This document shows, piece by piece, positions 48,123 through 62,290 of a stretch of 64,000 nt of DNA. The position numbers and the translations under genes were made by a program. The first letter of the stretch is position 1, and every line of letters starts with the position of its first letter. The notes beneath the pieces are model-generated. The model searched no databases. It worked only from the letters and a program-made list of their open reading frames with translations, and was not told where the DNA came from. The DNA is from Dermanyssus gallinae (taxonomy: Eukaryota > Arthropoda > Arachnida > Mesostigmata > Dermanyssidae): assembly GCA_003439945.1 (NCBI GenBank), contig QVRM01001749.1, positions 67,001 through 131,000 of the forward strand, in the 5' to 3' direction.

Positions 48123-49530
48123 TGTATATATATATATATATTTTTTTTTTTTTTAATATTATAACTACCTACTGATTTTGAACTTTTGGTGGATAGCTTC
48201 AACGAGACACTACTAATTGGGTGTATGCATGTACGATATATGTATAAGATGCAGCAAAAATATTTATATTTATGTATGTTTTTCATATATTGGAGTCGCT
48301 GTTTTTTTGTTGTACTTAGTGGTCCAAACTGCAAGACAATAACAGTGCTTAATACTAGCCTATATGAAAACTGCTCGTCTTGAATGAATCTCTGCTATAC
48401 TGTATTCTCATAGCATTTTCAAGACATGACGCTTTTTAGGAGCTTGTAGGGTCGTAAACAATTTTGCCTAACTATCCAAAACAATACAAATGTGTCGCTA
48501 GTGTCGATATTTAGTAGTACATATGGAACGCGAAGTCGCTTGATGCGCAAATGGATGCCTTATCCTTTACTGTGCAGTAACGCACGGTACAAATCTAGAG
48601 TAATCGTCTAGTTTCATCTCATAATTTTTTGTACTGCAATTCTTAAGATCCCTAATTCGTAGTAGACGGAATGTTTAATATTCCACACATGAAACGGCAA
48701 TATTTCTTTTGTGGATACTTCGTTTCACCTGAGACGGCGTAAAGCGTGAAGCATCGGGCCAGTAGAGTATTCTGCCTATGCTTTGGAAAAATACATTTTC
48801 TATCAGGCTAGTAAATTATTTATAAATGTCGAAGTGAGCAAAAAGAGAAATGCACGCGCCAACGCACTTAAACGTGTTTGCCTTGCTCCATTTGTAGAGC
48901 ACCCATTTACAGAGCTTAGAAGTGATTTCAAGAAGTGACTGTTTTCTTAAGTGGCTAAGCTGCATACTCCAAGTTATTTTCCAAGCCCCAGAGACCCCCA
49001 ACCACACAGAATTCCTGAGCTCACAACGTCAATTTTTCTAGAGTGCCTTTTAGACATTGGTTTATCGTCCAGATCGATCTCTCGATCTCTGAATCTTCAG
49101 AACATAGCTAGCAGTTATGTTGAGAGAGTTGTACCGTAACACATCTTATTTGTTACGACACACTAGATCGTACATATTTTAAACTTCTAAAATAAAACTC
49201 TTCTATGTTGGCATTTTGGATTTGCGTTCTAACGTTTTATGAGTGTCGTGAGTCCTTTGGCGCTCCTGGGTATATATATATATATAGACAAATATACCGT
49301 AAGTTTTGCAGCCCACGGATTTCACTATACACTGTCGAATTGAGGGTTTTCACAAGCTGAGTATAATACATGCGTTTGTAAATGGTGTACAGAGACAATG
49401 TCGTGACAGCGAGTGTCGCGCAGTTACTAGCAGGACTGGCAGGAACATTTGAAAATGTTTGTGCTCTTTAGACGTTTGTACTGCATTGTGTCTGTGTTTG
49501 CACTTACCCTGTATGGAGTGGAAATAAACT
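48123..49530. other. intergenic, no supported gene
   Basis: A short TA array and poly(T) lie at 48123-48155 and TA at 49269-49285. No gene was recognised. Confidence 0.4.
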
Positions 49531-49576
49531 TTTATATATATATATATATATATATTTGACGCGGCAATGCAGTGCA

Positions 49577-49612
<36 letters not shown>
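49531..49612. repeat. paired (TA)n arrays
   Basis: TA at 49533-49555 and 49579-49611, separated by about 23 bp. Confidence 0.85.
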
Positions 49613-49614
<2 letters not shown>

Positions 49615-50159
49615 AAATGGAAGCGCCTATTCCACGTGTCGATCTCGACTCGGATGAGTATTCTCCTGAGATGTGTCACGTATATACATACACAAGCACC
49701 CTCAGCAGTGCCGTGTGTCTGAGCCCAGTTTGATCGATCGGGTTCAGCTGAAAGCATATAAGCTCTCGAATCGATCGAGAGACATCGACTTTGGTCCTAA
49801 TTTCCGGAGAAATGGTATTAGCATTAATGAGATCGAAGCTCGGCTTGGCAGCTGGCAGTAGAAGAGGCACGATATTAGTCCGTCAGTTCGACGGTTCAAT
49901 AAAGGGAAGGTCCAGTTCGGTCCGTCAGGCAAAAAGCCACCCCCCCCCCCCCCCTGCACGCGTACCCGGAGAGATTGAAGTTAGGATTCATGCATAGATA
50001 GTCCAATCGAATAGCTAGGGCCGCTTGCGAAAGACTAGAAGCGCCCTCTCTCCCAGTCCGTATTATTATTATCGTTATAATAATATGCAATACTAGTCTT
50101 TGGTATTTAAGTAAAAAAAATGTAAAGAATATGAATAGTATTATGAAAGGGAATTGTTC
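49613..50159. other. intergenic gap
   Basis: Contains a C run at 49941-49954. No gene was recognised. Confidence 0.4.
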
Positions 50160-50450
50160 GTTGTTGCTGTCATTATTGTTGTTGTTGTACTTGTTGTTGA
50201 TGTTGATGTTGAATTTTGGTTGTTGCGGCTGCTGTTCTCATGTTTCTGCTGTTGTTTTGTTGTAATGTTTGATATCATGAATGTCGATTTGTTCGTCGTC
50301 GTTGTTGTTGTCGTCGTCGTCGTCGTATTTTTTCCATATTATGGTAAATAATGTATTTTCCGTATAATTTTCCGTTGTTGTAGTTGGTGTTTGTTTGTGT
50401 TGTTGTTGTTGTTGTTGTTGCTGTTGTTGTTGTTGTTGTTGTTCTTGTCG
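50160..50450. repeat. (GTT/GTC)n-rich region
   Basis: GTT/GCT/GTC runs at 50160-50210, 50295-50327 and 50397-50446. Confidence 0.8.
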
Positions 50451-51204
50451 CCTTCATTGGCGTTTTTCTTGTATGTTTGAGACCGCCACCAACAAATGGC
50501 TGAAGCAACGAGCCCCAATGCAACGTGGATCCGTGGATGATTGCGCGGATGGGAAAGGATAAGAGAAAGGCGGTATGCGCATACATGAGGTTACTACCGA
50601 TGATAGAACGTGAGACGAGGCAAGGAATAGTGCGTGGCGTGTCGCAGGGACCTCCAATGAGATTGCTCGAGCGTGATTTGACCGGCGAGTGGCAGGTATA
50701 CTCGCTTGTGTGAACCCATTACCCTACTGAGACGAAACCAGCGGCGGGAAAACAAAAAACTAACGACTGTTTGTGTCGAGAACGCGGCTATCACACTACA
50801 TCTGTTACAACGGCTACGACAACACTACTGACATTGCGAGTTGTCTATTACTGCTCCTACAGCACTGAGACTCTCACCGCGAAGCCGTCATGGGGCCGGC
50901 TGTAACGCACGCGAACTACGTAAACGATAACCTAATGATATCGCACGCATTGATGAGACGCGATGTTCTTCATGTCGCCGCCGCCGCCGCCGACGACAGA
51001 TTCGTCATTGAATCAATTGGTGCGTTATGTAAGCGAGTCGTCGTTGTTTGTCGCCGTCATAGAATAGAACACAATTGCGGAAAGGAATTGATAACGGATC
51101 GGATCCATTGTATCTTCATCAATACTTGCCTATGTGTCTGTTTGTTTCGTTTTTCCATTAACTACGAGTCTGACTCTCTCTCTATGTATATGTATGTATG
51201 TATG

Positions 51205-51207
<3 letters not shown>
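50451..51207. other. GC-richer unique DNA, no supported gene
   Basis: An open plus stretch at 50525-50698 ends at a donor-like GGCAG|GTATAC. It has no recognised domain. Confidence 0.35.
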
Positions 51208-51257
<50 letters not shown>

Positions 51258-51258
51258 C
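51208..51258. repeat. (TATG)n/(TA)n array
   Basis: ATGT units from 51186, then about 22 TA units. Confidence 0.9.
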
Positions 51259-51659
51259 ACTACTTACATACAATCAATACCTGGCAGCAACGGAAAGGTA
51301 CCCACTGATCTGCCGTGGCGGTAGCTGCAGCAGCATCAGCAGCAGTCTCTCTGATTCCAAGAGACCAAACTGCGCACTAAAGGAAATTGAGGAAAGACTA
51401 GTGTATGTATGCCGCGTGATTAATTGTGCGTATCTGTTGGCCGTATTGTTCGCCTTGACAACGGTTGAGTTTTTCTGGAAATAATGAGCTGTCTGGCACA
51501 GATGTGTTTTTTTGTGTGTTTTTCTAGGCTGACTCATGTGTGTCGTCTACTACGGCAGGTGTCCTATCTTTTTGCACATAAATGCCAGCTTTGACTTCAA
51601 CCTGTAGAACTGCTGCAAAGATACCCTTCTCCCCTCCCCCCCCCCCCCCCCCCGCGTTG

Positions 51660-51745
51660 AGTTGTCGTGGGGCAACGGGATCGAACCGACGACTCTAAAT
51701 CCCGGATCGCCTGAAAGCGCCGGCTATCTTCCCCATTGCGGCTCC
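51660..51745 (-). repeat. tRNA-like segment with B box (SINE head candidate)
   Basis: On the minus strand GGTTCGATCCC (51687-51677) is a perfect B box, about 50 nt after a weak A-box-like GCCGCAATGGGG. A C run at 51636-51653 lies just downstream in that orientation. The acceptor stem is not convincing, so no tRNA gene is called. Confidence 0.35.
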
Positions 51746-52231
51746 CAGAAATTGCAGAATTAGGATGGGACTTGTGACACTCATACGTACATACATACAT
51801 AAGTAATATATCGCAGTGTACTGGAAAACATTATTGATGCGTTGCAAACGCGAGTGAGCGAACAATTGGTGCTGTTTTTGGTTTGTTTGTGGTGTCGAAG
51901 ACCTGCTAGGTAGATAACGGTAGCGAAGTGAAACATTCGCAAGAGAAACTCAAATTCAACTTTCAACAAACTTGATCGGTCACTGATCTAGTACGACACA
52001 AAGACGGCCAATACTTGTTAAGGTCTTGGTCAAGTAGGTGAAGGCACTTACTTGCACAGACTGAATATAAACCTTGACGTTCCTTGACGTTTCTGCAGTG
52101 TTACCGCGTCCACACGGCACGACAAATAATGGCGCGCACGTTTCGTAAGTGCGAGTGTATCTTAAGTTTGACGCAATAGTTCCGATGCTATCAGTTTATC
52201 TTTTCTTTAATATTATTATGTATTTTTTTTA
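51746..52231. other. intergenic gap
   Basis: No feature was recognised. Confidence 0.4.
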
Positions 52232-52420
52232 AAGATTTTGCCGTAAGGCTATTGCCCGTGTACGGTTTATTCATGTCATGGCTAATTTGAATCCACTCCG
52301 GCATTTACCTTGTCTAAATTGGAAACCATGCAAACCAATTTAAGAGTGGCCGGTCTGGGTCTTGAACCCAGTCCTTCCGAATGCAAGGCACAACCTTTGC
52401 CACTAAGCCATCTTGCTCGG
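52232..52420 (-). mobile_element. tRNA-Ala-derived SINE, antisense copy with repeat-E-like tail
   Basis: Head GCAAGATGGCTTAGTGGCAAA, B box GGTTCAAGACC, and body TTTAGACAAGGTAAATGCC as in the other copies. Its tail reads ACACGGGCAATAGCCTTACG, which resembles the start of repeat E (GACACGGGCGATAGCCTTTT). Confidence 0.8.
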
Positions 52421-54769
<2,349 letters not shown>

Positions 54770-54865
54770 TCGCATTGAAAGCGTATGCGTCATGCAGGGT
54801 TCGAACACACGACCTCCTATATCAGTGACGCCGGCCATGTCCTCTACTTCGCTTGGTCGATATAT
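54770..54865 (-). repeat. tRNA-like segment with B box (SINE head candidate)
   Basis: The minus strand contains TGTTCGAACCC (B box) preceded by AGCGAAGTAGAGGACATGG (A-box-like) and GGCGTCACTG in the anticodon position, suggesting a tRNA-Asp-like origin. No closed acceptor stem is evident. Confidence 0.4.
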
Positions 54866-55290
54866 GGCTCTCCAGGGAAAATCCCCACTCAATTTTTTTT
54901 CTACGAGCGTCAAACGAGGTGCTGCCAATTTTCTAGAATCTCAGAAAGATGCAATGCATTTGGTACTAGGAGACATCTACCAGCGTTTGTCAAGTACCAT
55001 CACTGGTCATCATCACAATCACAAATCACTGCAAACCACAAACGCTTGGGTCAGGGATCACAATTTTCTGTCATCTCGATACTTGATTGAGCCATCGATA
55101 CGGCCTCGCGGTCAATTATTGACAGGTTGGCACACAGCGAGAACTATCCGAACTTACTCTAAGTATCCTGCAAATAAACAGGGAAGAAACGTTATCCTGG
55201 ATGACGAAATTGCCGACTGCGCTTCAATCCCAGACCACTTGGGTCGCGCAGGAATACACGTTTTGTCCGCTCCAAATCTCGATACAGTTA
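54866..55290 (+). other. open frame running up to an (AAT)n array, function unknown
   Basis: A plus frame of 167 codons (from 54792) is uninterrupted, not low in complexity, and ends at the first unit of the (AAT)n array. Its first part overlaps the tRNA-like segment. Residues include LGDIYQRLSSTITGHHHNHK and GRNVILDDEIADCASIPDHL. No domain is recognised. It could be the 3' part of an unrecognised mobile element or chance. Confidence 0.25.

Positions 55291-55347
<57 letters not shown>
55291..55347. repeat. (AAT)n array
   Basis: About 19 AAT units. Confidence 0.95.
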
Positions 55348-55348
<1 letters not shown>

Positions 55349-56002
55349 TTAATTAAGATCTAACGATGAGTTTTTTTAGCTTTCCTCTACTTCGTAGTAC
55401 AATTTGCCTCGCTAGGCATTTGCTTCACTGGGTAAATAGAGTAAAAGAATCCTAGCTTCAATTTGCGTTGCTAAAGACTGTAGTTAAACTGTGTTTGATG
55501 ATTGCTATTGATCTCTTTAATCTAGAGATAGCGCCAACGACGCCTGCATACGGAGCACAGATAAAACAGCTCCACTTATCAACGACGAATGTTAGAAACC
55601 GTAGACACATGAGGTTAGTTTTGTCACGAAGAAAGCACTGCTAGAACATCCAAATTCGACTGCTATAATTGCTGGTTAGGACTTCGCCCATCCGTCTGTG
55701 GAGGAGTTAAGAAACACTAATGCTCTCCCAGAAGCAGTAGCGTTCTTTGTACAACATTTCTCTGACTCTGTCGGGCACGTGTCATATGAGCGCTATGCAT
55801 ATGTCAAGTCCAGTTGCGCATGCCTGCATATACCTAAAGTCATGCACAAACATGAGTGAGAAAAGCAAGTGTAGATTAATTAATACCCTAATACCGGAGA
55901 CGGTAGCCAGAAGTCTAGACGAACAGACAGTTGAAAGGCAATAATAGTCAGCCCAACAAGGCGTGTGGCATTGGTCAGCGCACTTTGGGCAATTGCAGAG
56001 AA

Positions 56003-56046
<44 letters not shown>
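55348..56046. repeat. intergenic with (TA)n array
   Basis: TA lies at 56005-56036. Flanking GCAGAGAATGC resembles GCAGATAATGCC at 59094. Confidence 0.5.
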
Positions 56047-56047
<1 letters not shown>

Positions 56048-56130
56048 AAGTGCATGGTTGCATGACCATTACCTCACTTGGTATGGTCGAATATTTGCCC
56101 AACATAACAATACGGTTAGATTCGAATTCG
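56047..56130 (+). repeat. dispersed repeat F, copy 1
   Basis: GTGCATGGTTGCATGACC, then ATTACCTCA-TTGGTATGG, matches 59163-59245 (GTGCATGACCGTTACCCTCA, then TTTGCTATGG). Both copies follow a (TA)n array. Confidence 0.45.
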
Positions 56131-57935
56131 GCATAGTAGTGCCAAATGACAATCGACGTAGGACTAAATACGGGCTATTATGTCATGATGATACGTCGAA
56201 GCTGTGTCAGGCAGTAAGCGTTCGATCGCCTAGACATAATGATTTTGAGCGTCTGGCAAGCATTTTCCTGTCTAACTCAGGCCAGGTCGACATAGGACGC
56301 TATGCTCCCTTTTTCATGCGGCCGGTCGGGCTTGGTTGAGTTCGGTTCGAGGTCCGAGGTCGTGCCGCCAACCCTGGTTGCTGCTATACAGTGCCATTGC
56401 GCGGATTTACAAGCCGCGAGGAAACAGTAACGTTTATAGCAACGACCCGCACATTGTGTGCTCATACTCCTCCATGCATCATCATACCACATGCTTACGC
56501 AATTAAATCGATGGGCATCATGTTATAGAAGTAGTTCGTCTTTCTAGCCTAATAATATTAGATGCCGTTTCGTTCCAACTTCATCGGATGAAGATGATGG
56601 AATTCTGCACTAGCAGAGTATAGTTATAGCCAGTAGCAGTTCAGTTTGAAGCCACTGCGGAAGTAACCTGGAAAGCAGGCTATGGCGTACTATGTTCGTA
56701 GGGGTCTGTCTCCTCCATAATGGGGGCGCGATAGGAGACCCTTAGCTAAGAAAAAGATCGACAATATGGGGGGTACACGTTCGTATTTTGCAACTATTGT
56801 CAGCATTAAAATGAGAATTGTATTATTTTTACCATTAGTAATATTAATAACTGGATGCCTACTTGCGAAGGACGATTGGGAAAATGTTTTTTTCCCTTTG
56901 AAAGCTACCCTCGTGGTGCCAAAACGCAGCCAAGCCAACGGAGGTTCCGTTGTTAACGTAGCTTAGCGCGAGCCTTGGCCCAGGGCGGACGCGCATGTAT
57001 GCAAGATATTCATGACTTTCAACATTTATTCATAGCGCGTTCGTTTAGGCAGCCACTGACATAGCACGTTGCAAAGCTCGTTCCACGCTGAGGTTTTGAG
57101 CTGCTCCTCTGACCTCTCTTATTCGTACGGCTAGATTGATTATTAAGAGTAGCATGGCGGTTGTGTAATCCATTAGAAAATGAGTAAAGCCCGAGTTAGC
57201 CGTAAGTTCGTGCCAATGAACAACAGCAAAGGTCAACGTGTGTGGAGACAAAGCCAAAATATCCATAGCCATCAACACGCTCTAGAGTTTTGTACAGGAG
57301 GCAAACAAGTCGCAAAATGGGTCGTTAAGCGTGGATACTGCACGCCGCTGCAGGCCGCGTAACGCGGATGATTTTTTTGAGCGCCATTTGTGCGCAAATG
57401 CATATCGTATCAATTTGATCGAAGCAGAATAAAACGTGCATAAACTTGGATAACTCCGATATTTGGTAAATATATAAATCAATGCACATATAAAAGATGC
57501 TGTTTCGTCATGTTCAATTCATCGTATAGGGTTACTTAGACAGTGGACTAGGTCACCAGAGCGGCGTAAGCAGTTGTATTTCAATGAAAGCGCAATGCGA
57601 CACACCCGATGTAGTCGTTTTCTCGGTTTTCATAAAATGGTTAGCGAAGGACCGTACACGTTATACAAAAATGGATTTGCCTGCAATCTAGGTTTAACGC
57701 GAAAAAGACATAGGGGAGGTGTGTGGCCACTATAACGGCGCCTTTTGTGAAGACGTTTAGCCCGTGCAGACCTTTCAATACTAACGCCAAACTAGACATG
57801 CAATGTGGAACGTCTAGGAATTGTCCGTCATACTGTACACCCATTGTTGTTGTTCGGGGAATTCGAAATCTTTGTTTATTGTGTCTAGGGAATTGTCAAC
57901 AACAAACTTCTATATATATATATATATAGCTAGGG
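56131..57935. other. intergenic, no supported gene
   Basis: Short frames on both strands (for example 66 codons plus at 56766-56966, hydrophobic N-terminus) without a recognised domain. TA lies at 57911-57928. Confidence 0.4.
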
Positions 57936-58345
57936 TCTATTATTCATATGTACAGGTATCACAGTTACTTACATATTATACCATTTACAAGATTTTGTAC
58001 TATTTCTTGAGTGTTGGTGACCATTCAACATCATCTTGGCGTTGCCTCTCTGCAGTTCCAACGACACCTCGGCAGTGGCCTCAAAGGGCTTGTGCATCTC
58101 TCGTTGGTGAACGATGTGGCCGACGCCCGTGCTGACTAGTTCACGATAGCCGAGGGTATTCGTGTCGGAGACAGTGAAGTCCCACGCCAAGGGCCCATTA
58201 GCGGTCCCAGTCCCGGATGGCCTTACCAGTACCGGGCGGAAGCTGGCTTGTCTGAAAGCGCGCCGGAGGACGTCTTGGGTAGTAATAGTGTTACTTATAT
58301 TTTTGACAGAGGTTTGTTATTCATATGTACAGGTATCGCAACTAC
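57936..58345 (-). mobile_element. RLE-type LINE endonuclease remnant between two short direct repeats
   Basis: On the minus strand at 58290-57975 the frame reads VLRRAFRQASFRPVLVRPSG, then GPLAWDFTVSDTNTLGYREL and GHIVHQREMHKP. This aligns with RRALRKAGIPSTLEP, CLVWDATVSCTVAPSYIRH and AERADNGKK of the 40.8-41.5 kb copy. TTATTCATATGTACAGGTATC occurs at both 57938-57959 and 58317-58338, flanking the remnant on the same strand. The catalytic RPD is not evident, so this is a decayed copy of a related lineage. Confidence 0.5.
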
Positions 58346-58837
58346 TAATATAGCAATTATCGCAGGTATCGCAACTACTAATACAGCAAAATGTATATAC
58401 CGAAGTTTTCGTGGCGGTTTTCTAAAATTTCCTATTTGCTAGAAAGAAGTTTGCGCTTTTACAACTAGAGCTCAAGAGTTGCTCAAGTGTTTAGTTGTGA
58501 AGTGAAGCGGCCACAAATGTTTATAACGCTTGTAGTATGAACTCGAATTTACCGCGTTCCGCTGTTCATATTGACTCAGCTGAGGCGCAATGCACCTGAG
58601 AATGAGGGTATCGCCGTATCGCAATAACATCATCACATAATAATAATAATTGACAAGACGACAACGGCGCTAATTATAATTGGTTCTGGAAAAATTAGAC
58701 TTAGATTAATAGTTTTAATAATAGTATGGTTATGCCACAATTATAATTGTCATACTAGATAAACGCTAGGTGCTGGGCCTGTGTGGCTTCGATGTAATGC
58801 CAAAGTAATACCGAGCTTGGGGGGGTGGGGAGGAATC
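58346..58837. other. intergenic gap
   Basis: AT-rich. No feature was recognised. Confidence 0.4.
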
Positions 58838-58925
58838 CGGGTTTAGTGGGTTTGCGAGTCTCACACTAGTCACGCAGGCTGCTAGTGACGCATGTGCATC
58901 ATGCATTCCCAAAACCTCCCAGAAA
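58838..58925 (+). repeat. dispersed repeat B, copy 2
   Basis: Partner of 8799-8890. It starts GGGTTTAGTGGGTTTGCGAG and ends AAAACCTCCCAG with an A run. Confidence 0.6.
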
Positions 58926-59104
58926 AAAAAAGGTGCTGGGCCTACACAATGGCTAAAATTTTATAGATGAAGCACCGTCATCAAGTTTTTCGTGGCCGTA
59001 TTATCAATGATAACGTGGATGTGTGGGTTCCAGCTATTTTCACACACCGATCAACCCCCTGAGAGCCAATACGCAGTGAGCTCTGGTTATTTTGCAGATA
59101 ATGC

Positions 59105-59111
59105 CATATAT

Positions 59112-59144
<33 letters not shown>

Positions 59145-59245
59145 TTATATATATTATGTATGAGTGCATTTTTGGTGCATGACCGTTACCCTCATTTGCT
59201 ATGGACGTTTGTTTGAAGATTCGATTGGCAGTGTAGCGCGACACA
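59105..59245 (+). repeat. (TA)n array and dispersed repeat F, copy 2
   Basis: TA at 59105-59155 is followed by the segment shared with 56047-56130. Confidence 0.5.
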
Positions 59246-59884
59246 CGTGTTACTGCTACCACGGTTGCTACCACTGGTGCTCCGGGGGTGTCACTAATGC
59301 CGCTCGCATGGATAATAAAGCGATGAAGGACTGATTCACTCTTTGTTGACCGTCGTTCAGTGCCGCCAACTTGGCCAAAGCCGGGCGCGGGGCCTTTGAC
59401 CCTGCACGCAGGACCCGACGCTAGCTCGTCATAAAAATGATCTTGATATCTAACTTAGTTGTGAGACCTTCACCAACGAGAACCACTACTATGAGTGTCT
59501 GAGCTGCTGTCGCTTGAAGGATAGCTACCAGACGTTTCGTCGGAATGCCTGCATTCAACAACGGGTGGCGGAGTTTGTTTGTCGATTCGTAAAGGCGTGC
59601 GGTTTCGTGAAGTTGGCTATTGCTGACCCAGCGAATGACGCGACGAACTGGTCGCGGCGAATATGACTGCCATACGACGATAAGGCTGTTCGTCGAATAT
59701 ATAACACCAACATATCTCCAAGTGCTGCTACCTACTTGGTCAAACAACATATTCATGGACTCTGTTTTGGAAACATTATGCGTGACAGGATAGTCCTCCG
59801 CAAACAGCAAGAAAGAAAACAGCAAGCAAAACAAAACAGAAAGAAAGAAAAATTCAAGTTTACTGTGTCAAACTACAAGGCCTA
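59246..59884. other. intergenic, unsupported minus frame
   Basis: A 137-codon minus frame (59421-59834) begins with a hydrophobic MFCLLFSFLLFAEDYP segment. It shows no recognised domain or splice pattern. Confidence 0.3.
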
Positions 59885-59889
59885 ATATA

Positions 59890-59967
<78 letters not shown>
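59885..59967. repeat. (TA)n array
   Basis: About 40 TA units with one CA interruption. Confidence 0.9.
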
Positions 59968-59972
<5 letters not shown>

Positions 59973-61088
59973 TTTGGAACAAACTCAGCGATGTCATAGA
60001 AATTAAGCGATAGCACGTACTTGCAGCTCTAATTCGAAATATCTCATCAGTGTGGCCGCGTTCTGGTGTAACCTCAGCGTAATAATGTACACATCATATA
60101 ATGACTACCATACAACGATGAACTCAACTCAATTCATATATTTATATATATATATAAACAGGCCCATAACACTTAGTTTATATTTATACAAACAGTAAAG
60201 CACTCGGCCGTAACGATGGATACCGCGAAAGAGCTCCACACATGGAGCCTTTTCAGTGTATCTAATTACGCTCTGGCAATCCGATTACGCGGCGAAACAC
60301 GCGGACGACTACCCAGTCGAGCAGTCATGGGTGATAATGAAAGCTGTTCTACCTTGCCGCAGGCACGTAGGCAGCAAGACGCGGGCAGGCAGGTGCTCTG
60401 GCCTCCTAGTACGAAGTCAATACATTCGGTAAATTGTTTCAAAACACACAGACAGCGTGTGCACACTGTCTTTGTCCACACGCTCAGCATACGATGACAG
60501 CCGTGCAGGAGATCCATCCAAATGAAGCTAAGGACTTCCTGTTGTTGGCCGCAGGTCCATTTTGCACATTAGCATCACCACCTAATGTCGAACGACATCC
60601 TGCTGCGTATGCGAGTTGTCAACTGTATGGGCCACGCAGGGTTGGGCGACCCGACCCGACGCCCAGATTCATCGTGTATCGGTAGTAGAACCGTCGGCAG
60701 GCAGACCAACAACAACAACGACGTGGAGGATTTTCTCCTCCTCGACGGCGTTCGGTGATCGGGGCAAGATCTAGACGGTGGTTGATCTCCAGTGTGTCCG
60801 ATGTTCGAGTGGTCGGCAACAACACAGTTTTCGGGTGGTCAATTGGCAATGGTGTGGATGTGATTGCGGCTGCATAGTGTGGTTGTGTGTGTCTCTGTGT
60901 GTCTGAGAGTGATTGTTCAATGACCTCGTCATCAAAGCGTGACTTTGGGTCACGTTGTTGCTGCTGTGCTGCTGCTTTGTCTATCAAAGGTCGACTGCGC
61001 AAGCAAGCGGCCGAGCGAAAGGTCAAGGCAACAAACTTAATAACTCAACGAGTACTTAACATTTTACACGTGCTCACTGTTGAGAATA
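59968..61088. other. intergenic, no supported gene
   Basis: Short frames only. A (CAA/CAG)n-like stretch lies at 60705-60720 and GCT units at 60958-60977. Confidence 0.4.
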
Positions 61089-61112
61089 AGAATAATAATA
61101 ATAATAATAATA

Positions 61113-61181
<69 letters not shown>
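61089..61181. repeat. (AAT)n array
   Basis: About 31 AAT units with one slip. Confidence 0.95.
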
Positions 61182-61182
<1 letters not shown>

Positions 61183-61866
61183 CGTGAGATGGCTTTTGCA
61201 CATGCTAGTCAAGCATCACAACAGTCAATATGAATCTATGGCTAAAAGAAGTTCTTTATTGTAGTATTGGTGTTCATGATGATGAGGCACGCATCCCTAT
61301 CGTACAACTCGAGGTGCAACGTGTGTGTGTAATGCAATACACAATAAGAACAACAATGATCACTATTTGTTTTGTTTACCTCAGTATATTATTATTACTA
61401 TTTATTTAGAAGAATATATAATGATATATATGATCACTATTTGTAGCGCACATATTTATGTAGGCATTGACGACGCGCCGAGTTTGCCGAGTGTGTGTGA
61501 CTCTGTGCGGATGCGTTCTGTACGGATAGGGGCAATCATATTTATGAGTATGACTCAACTCGAGCACATCGTGAAAGTGCATAGTACAAATAGTACAAAT
61601 GGAGCGGTGTTTCCTTTTCTTTCGTCTTCTTCGTCTTCTCCTGCGCCGCCGCCTCCTCCGCCTTAACCGACCGACCAACCAACCAACCAACCAAGTAACC
61701 CAAACGCTCCTCATGCAAATGGGTGGGGCTAGTAAATAGAGACTACTAGTCCATCATAGTCAGTAGTATTGGCGATGACAGTGGCATACCCGCGGCACGC
61801 CACGCTCAGCGATATAAGCATATATACAAGCGAGAGTTCGTTTTTTTCCATTTCCTTCGCGGGCAG
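61182..61866. other. intergenic or intronic DNA upstream of the 61867 exon candidate
   Basis: Contains TTCTTCG units at 61619-61660 and (CCAA)n at 61676-61700. It ends in the polypyrimidine tract and acceptor TTTCCTTCGCGGGCAG. Confidence 0.4.
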
Positions 61867-62042
61867 GCCGGCGGACGGGTGATGAGGCAGACAGATCTCG
61901 GCGCTACCCTCCTGCATTTGCCAACCTAGATGCTGAGGCAGCATTAGCCGCAACTGCTTCGGCTGCTGCTGCTGTTACATCTGTGTCTGTCGTCACGGGA
62001 GACATGAGTAGCCAAAATCAGCTCGACACGGATCAACCGTAG
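61867..62042 (+). CDS. possible terminal coding exon, unknown protein
   Basis: A long pyrimidine tract and AG (GTTTTTTTCCATTTCCTTCG, then CGGGCAG) end at 61866. The frame then reads RRTGDEADRSRRYPPAFANL, then DAEAALAATASAAAAVTSVS, VVTGDMSSQNQLDTDQP and TAG. Composition shifts from charged to an Ala-rich helix and a hydrophilic, Gln/Asp-rich tail, as at the C-terminus of a regulatory protein. The gene is not recognised and no upstream exon could be tied to it. Immediately after the stop the DNA becomes (TA)n and then a LINE fragment, and no AATAAA lies close by, which weakens the case. Confidence 0.33.
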
Positions 62043-62043
62043 A

Positions 62044-62046
<3 letters not shown>

Positions 62047-62077
<31 letters not shown>

Positions 62078-62101
62078 TATATATATATATATATATATAT
62101 A

Positions 62102-62139
<38 letters not shown>
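62047..62139. repeat. (TA)n array with CTGTA/CTA interruptions
   Basis: Three TA runs separated by ACTATA and ACTGTA. Confidence 0.9.
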
Positions 62140-62144
<5 letters not shown>

Positions 62145-62164
62145 GTAGCAATCATAATTGCAAA

Positions 62165-62290
62165 CGACGAAAGGGACAAGAGAGCCGCACAATTCTTACG
62201 TCAGAGACTTTCCATTGATGTCCAGCGGGGCAACACAATCTCAATTTTGGGATCGCTTGACGAATGGCGCAGACTAGGGCTGTTCTAGGC
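62165..62290 (+). mobile_element. 3'-terminal fragment of RLE-type LINE
   Basis: The open plus frame DKRAAQFLRQRLSIDVQRGN, then TISILGSLDEWRRLGLF and TAG, is the C-terminus of the family at 2670-4140 and 40790-41484. It is the close relative of the broken version at 4010-4130 and shows what that copy looked like before a stop and a one-base loss. Only the last 38 codons remain. Confidence 0.75.

Noticed and set aside
59421..59834. 137-codon minus frame with hydrophobic start
   Set aside because: The signal-like start alone is weak evidence in AT-rich DNA, and no domain follows.
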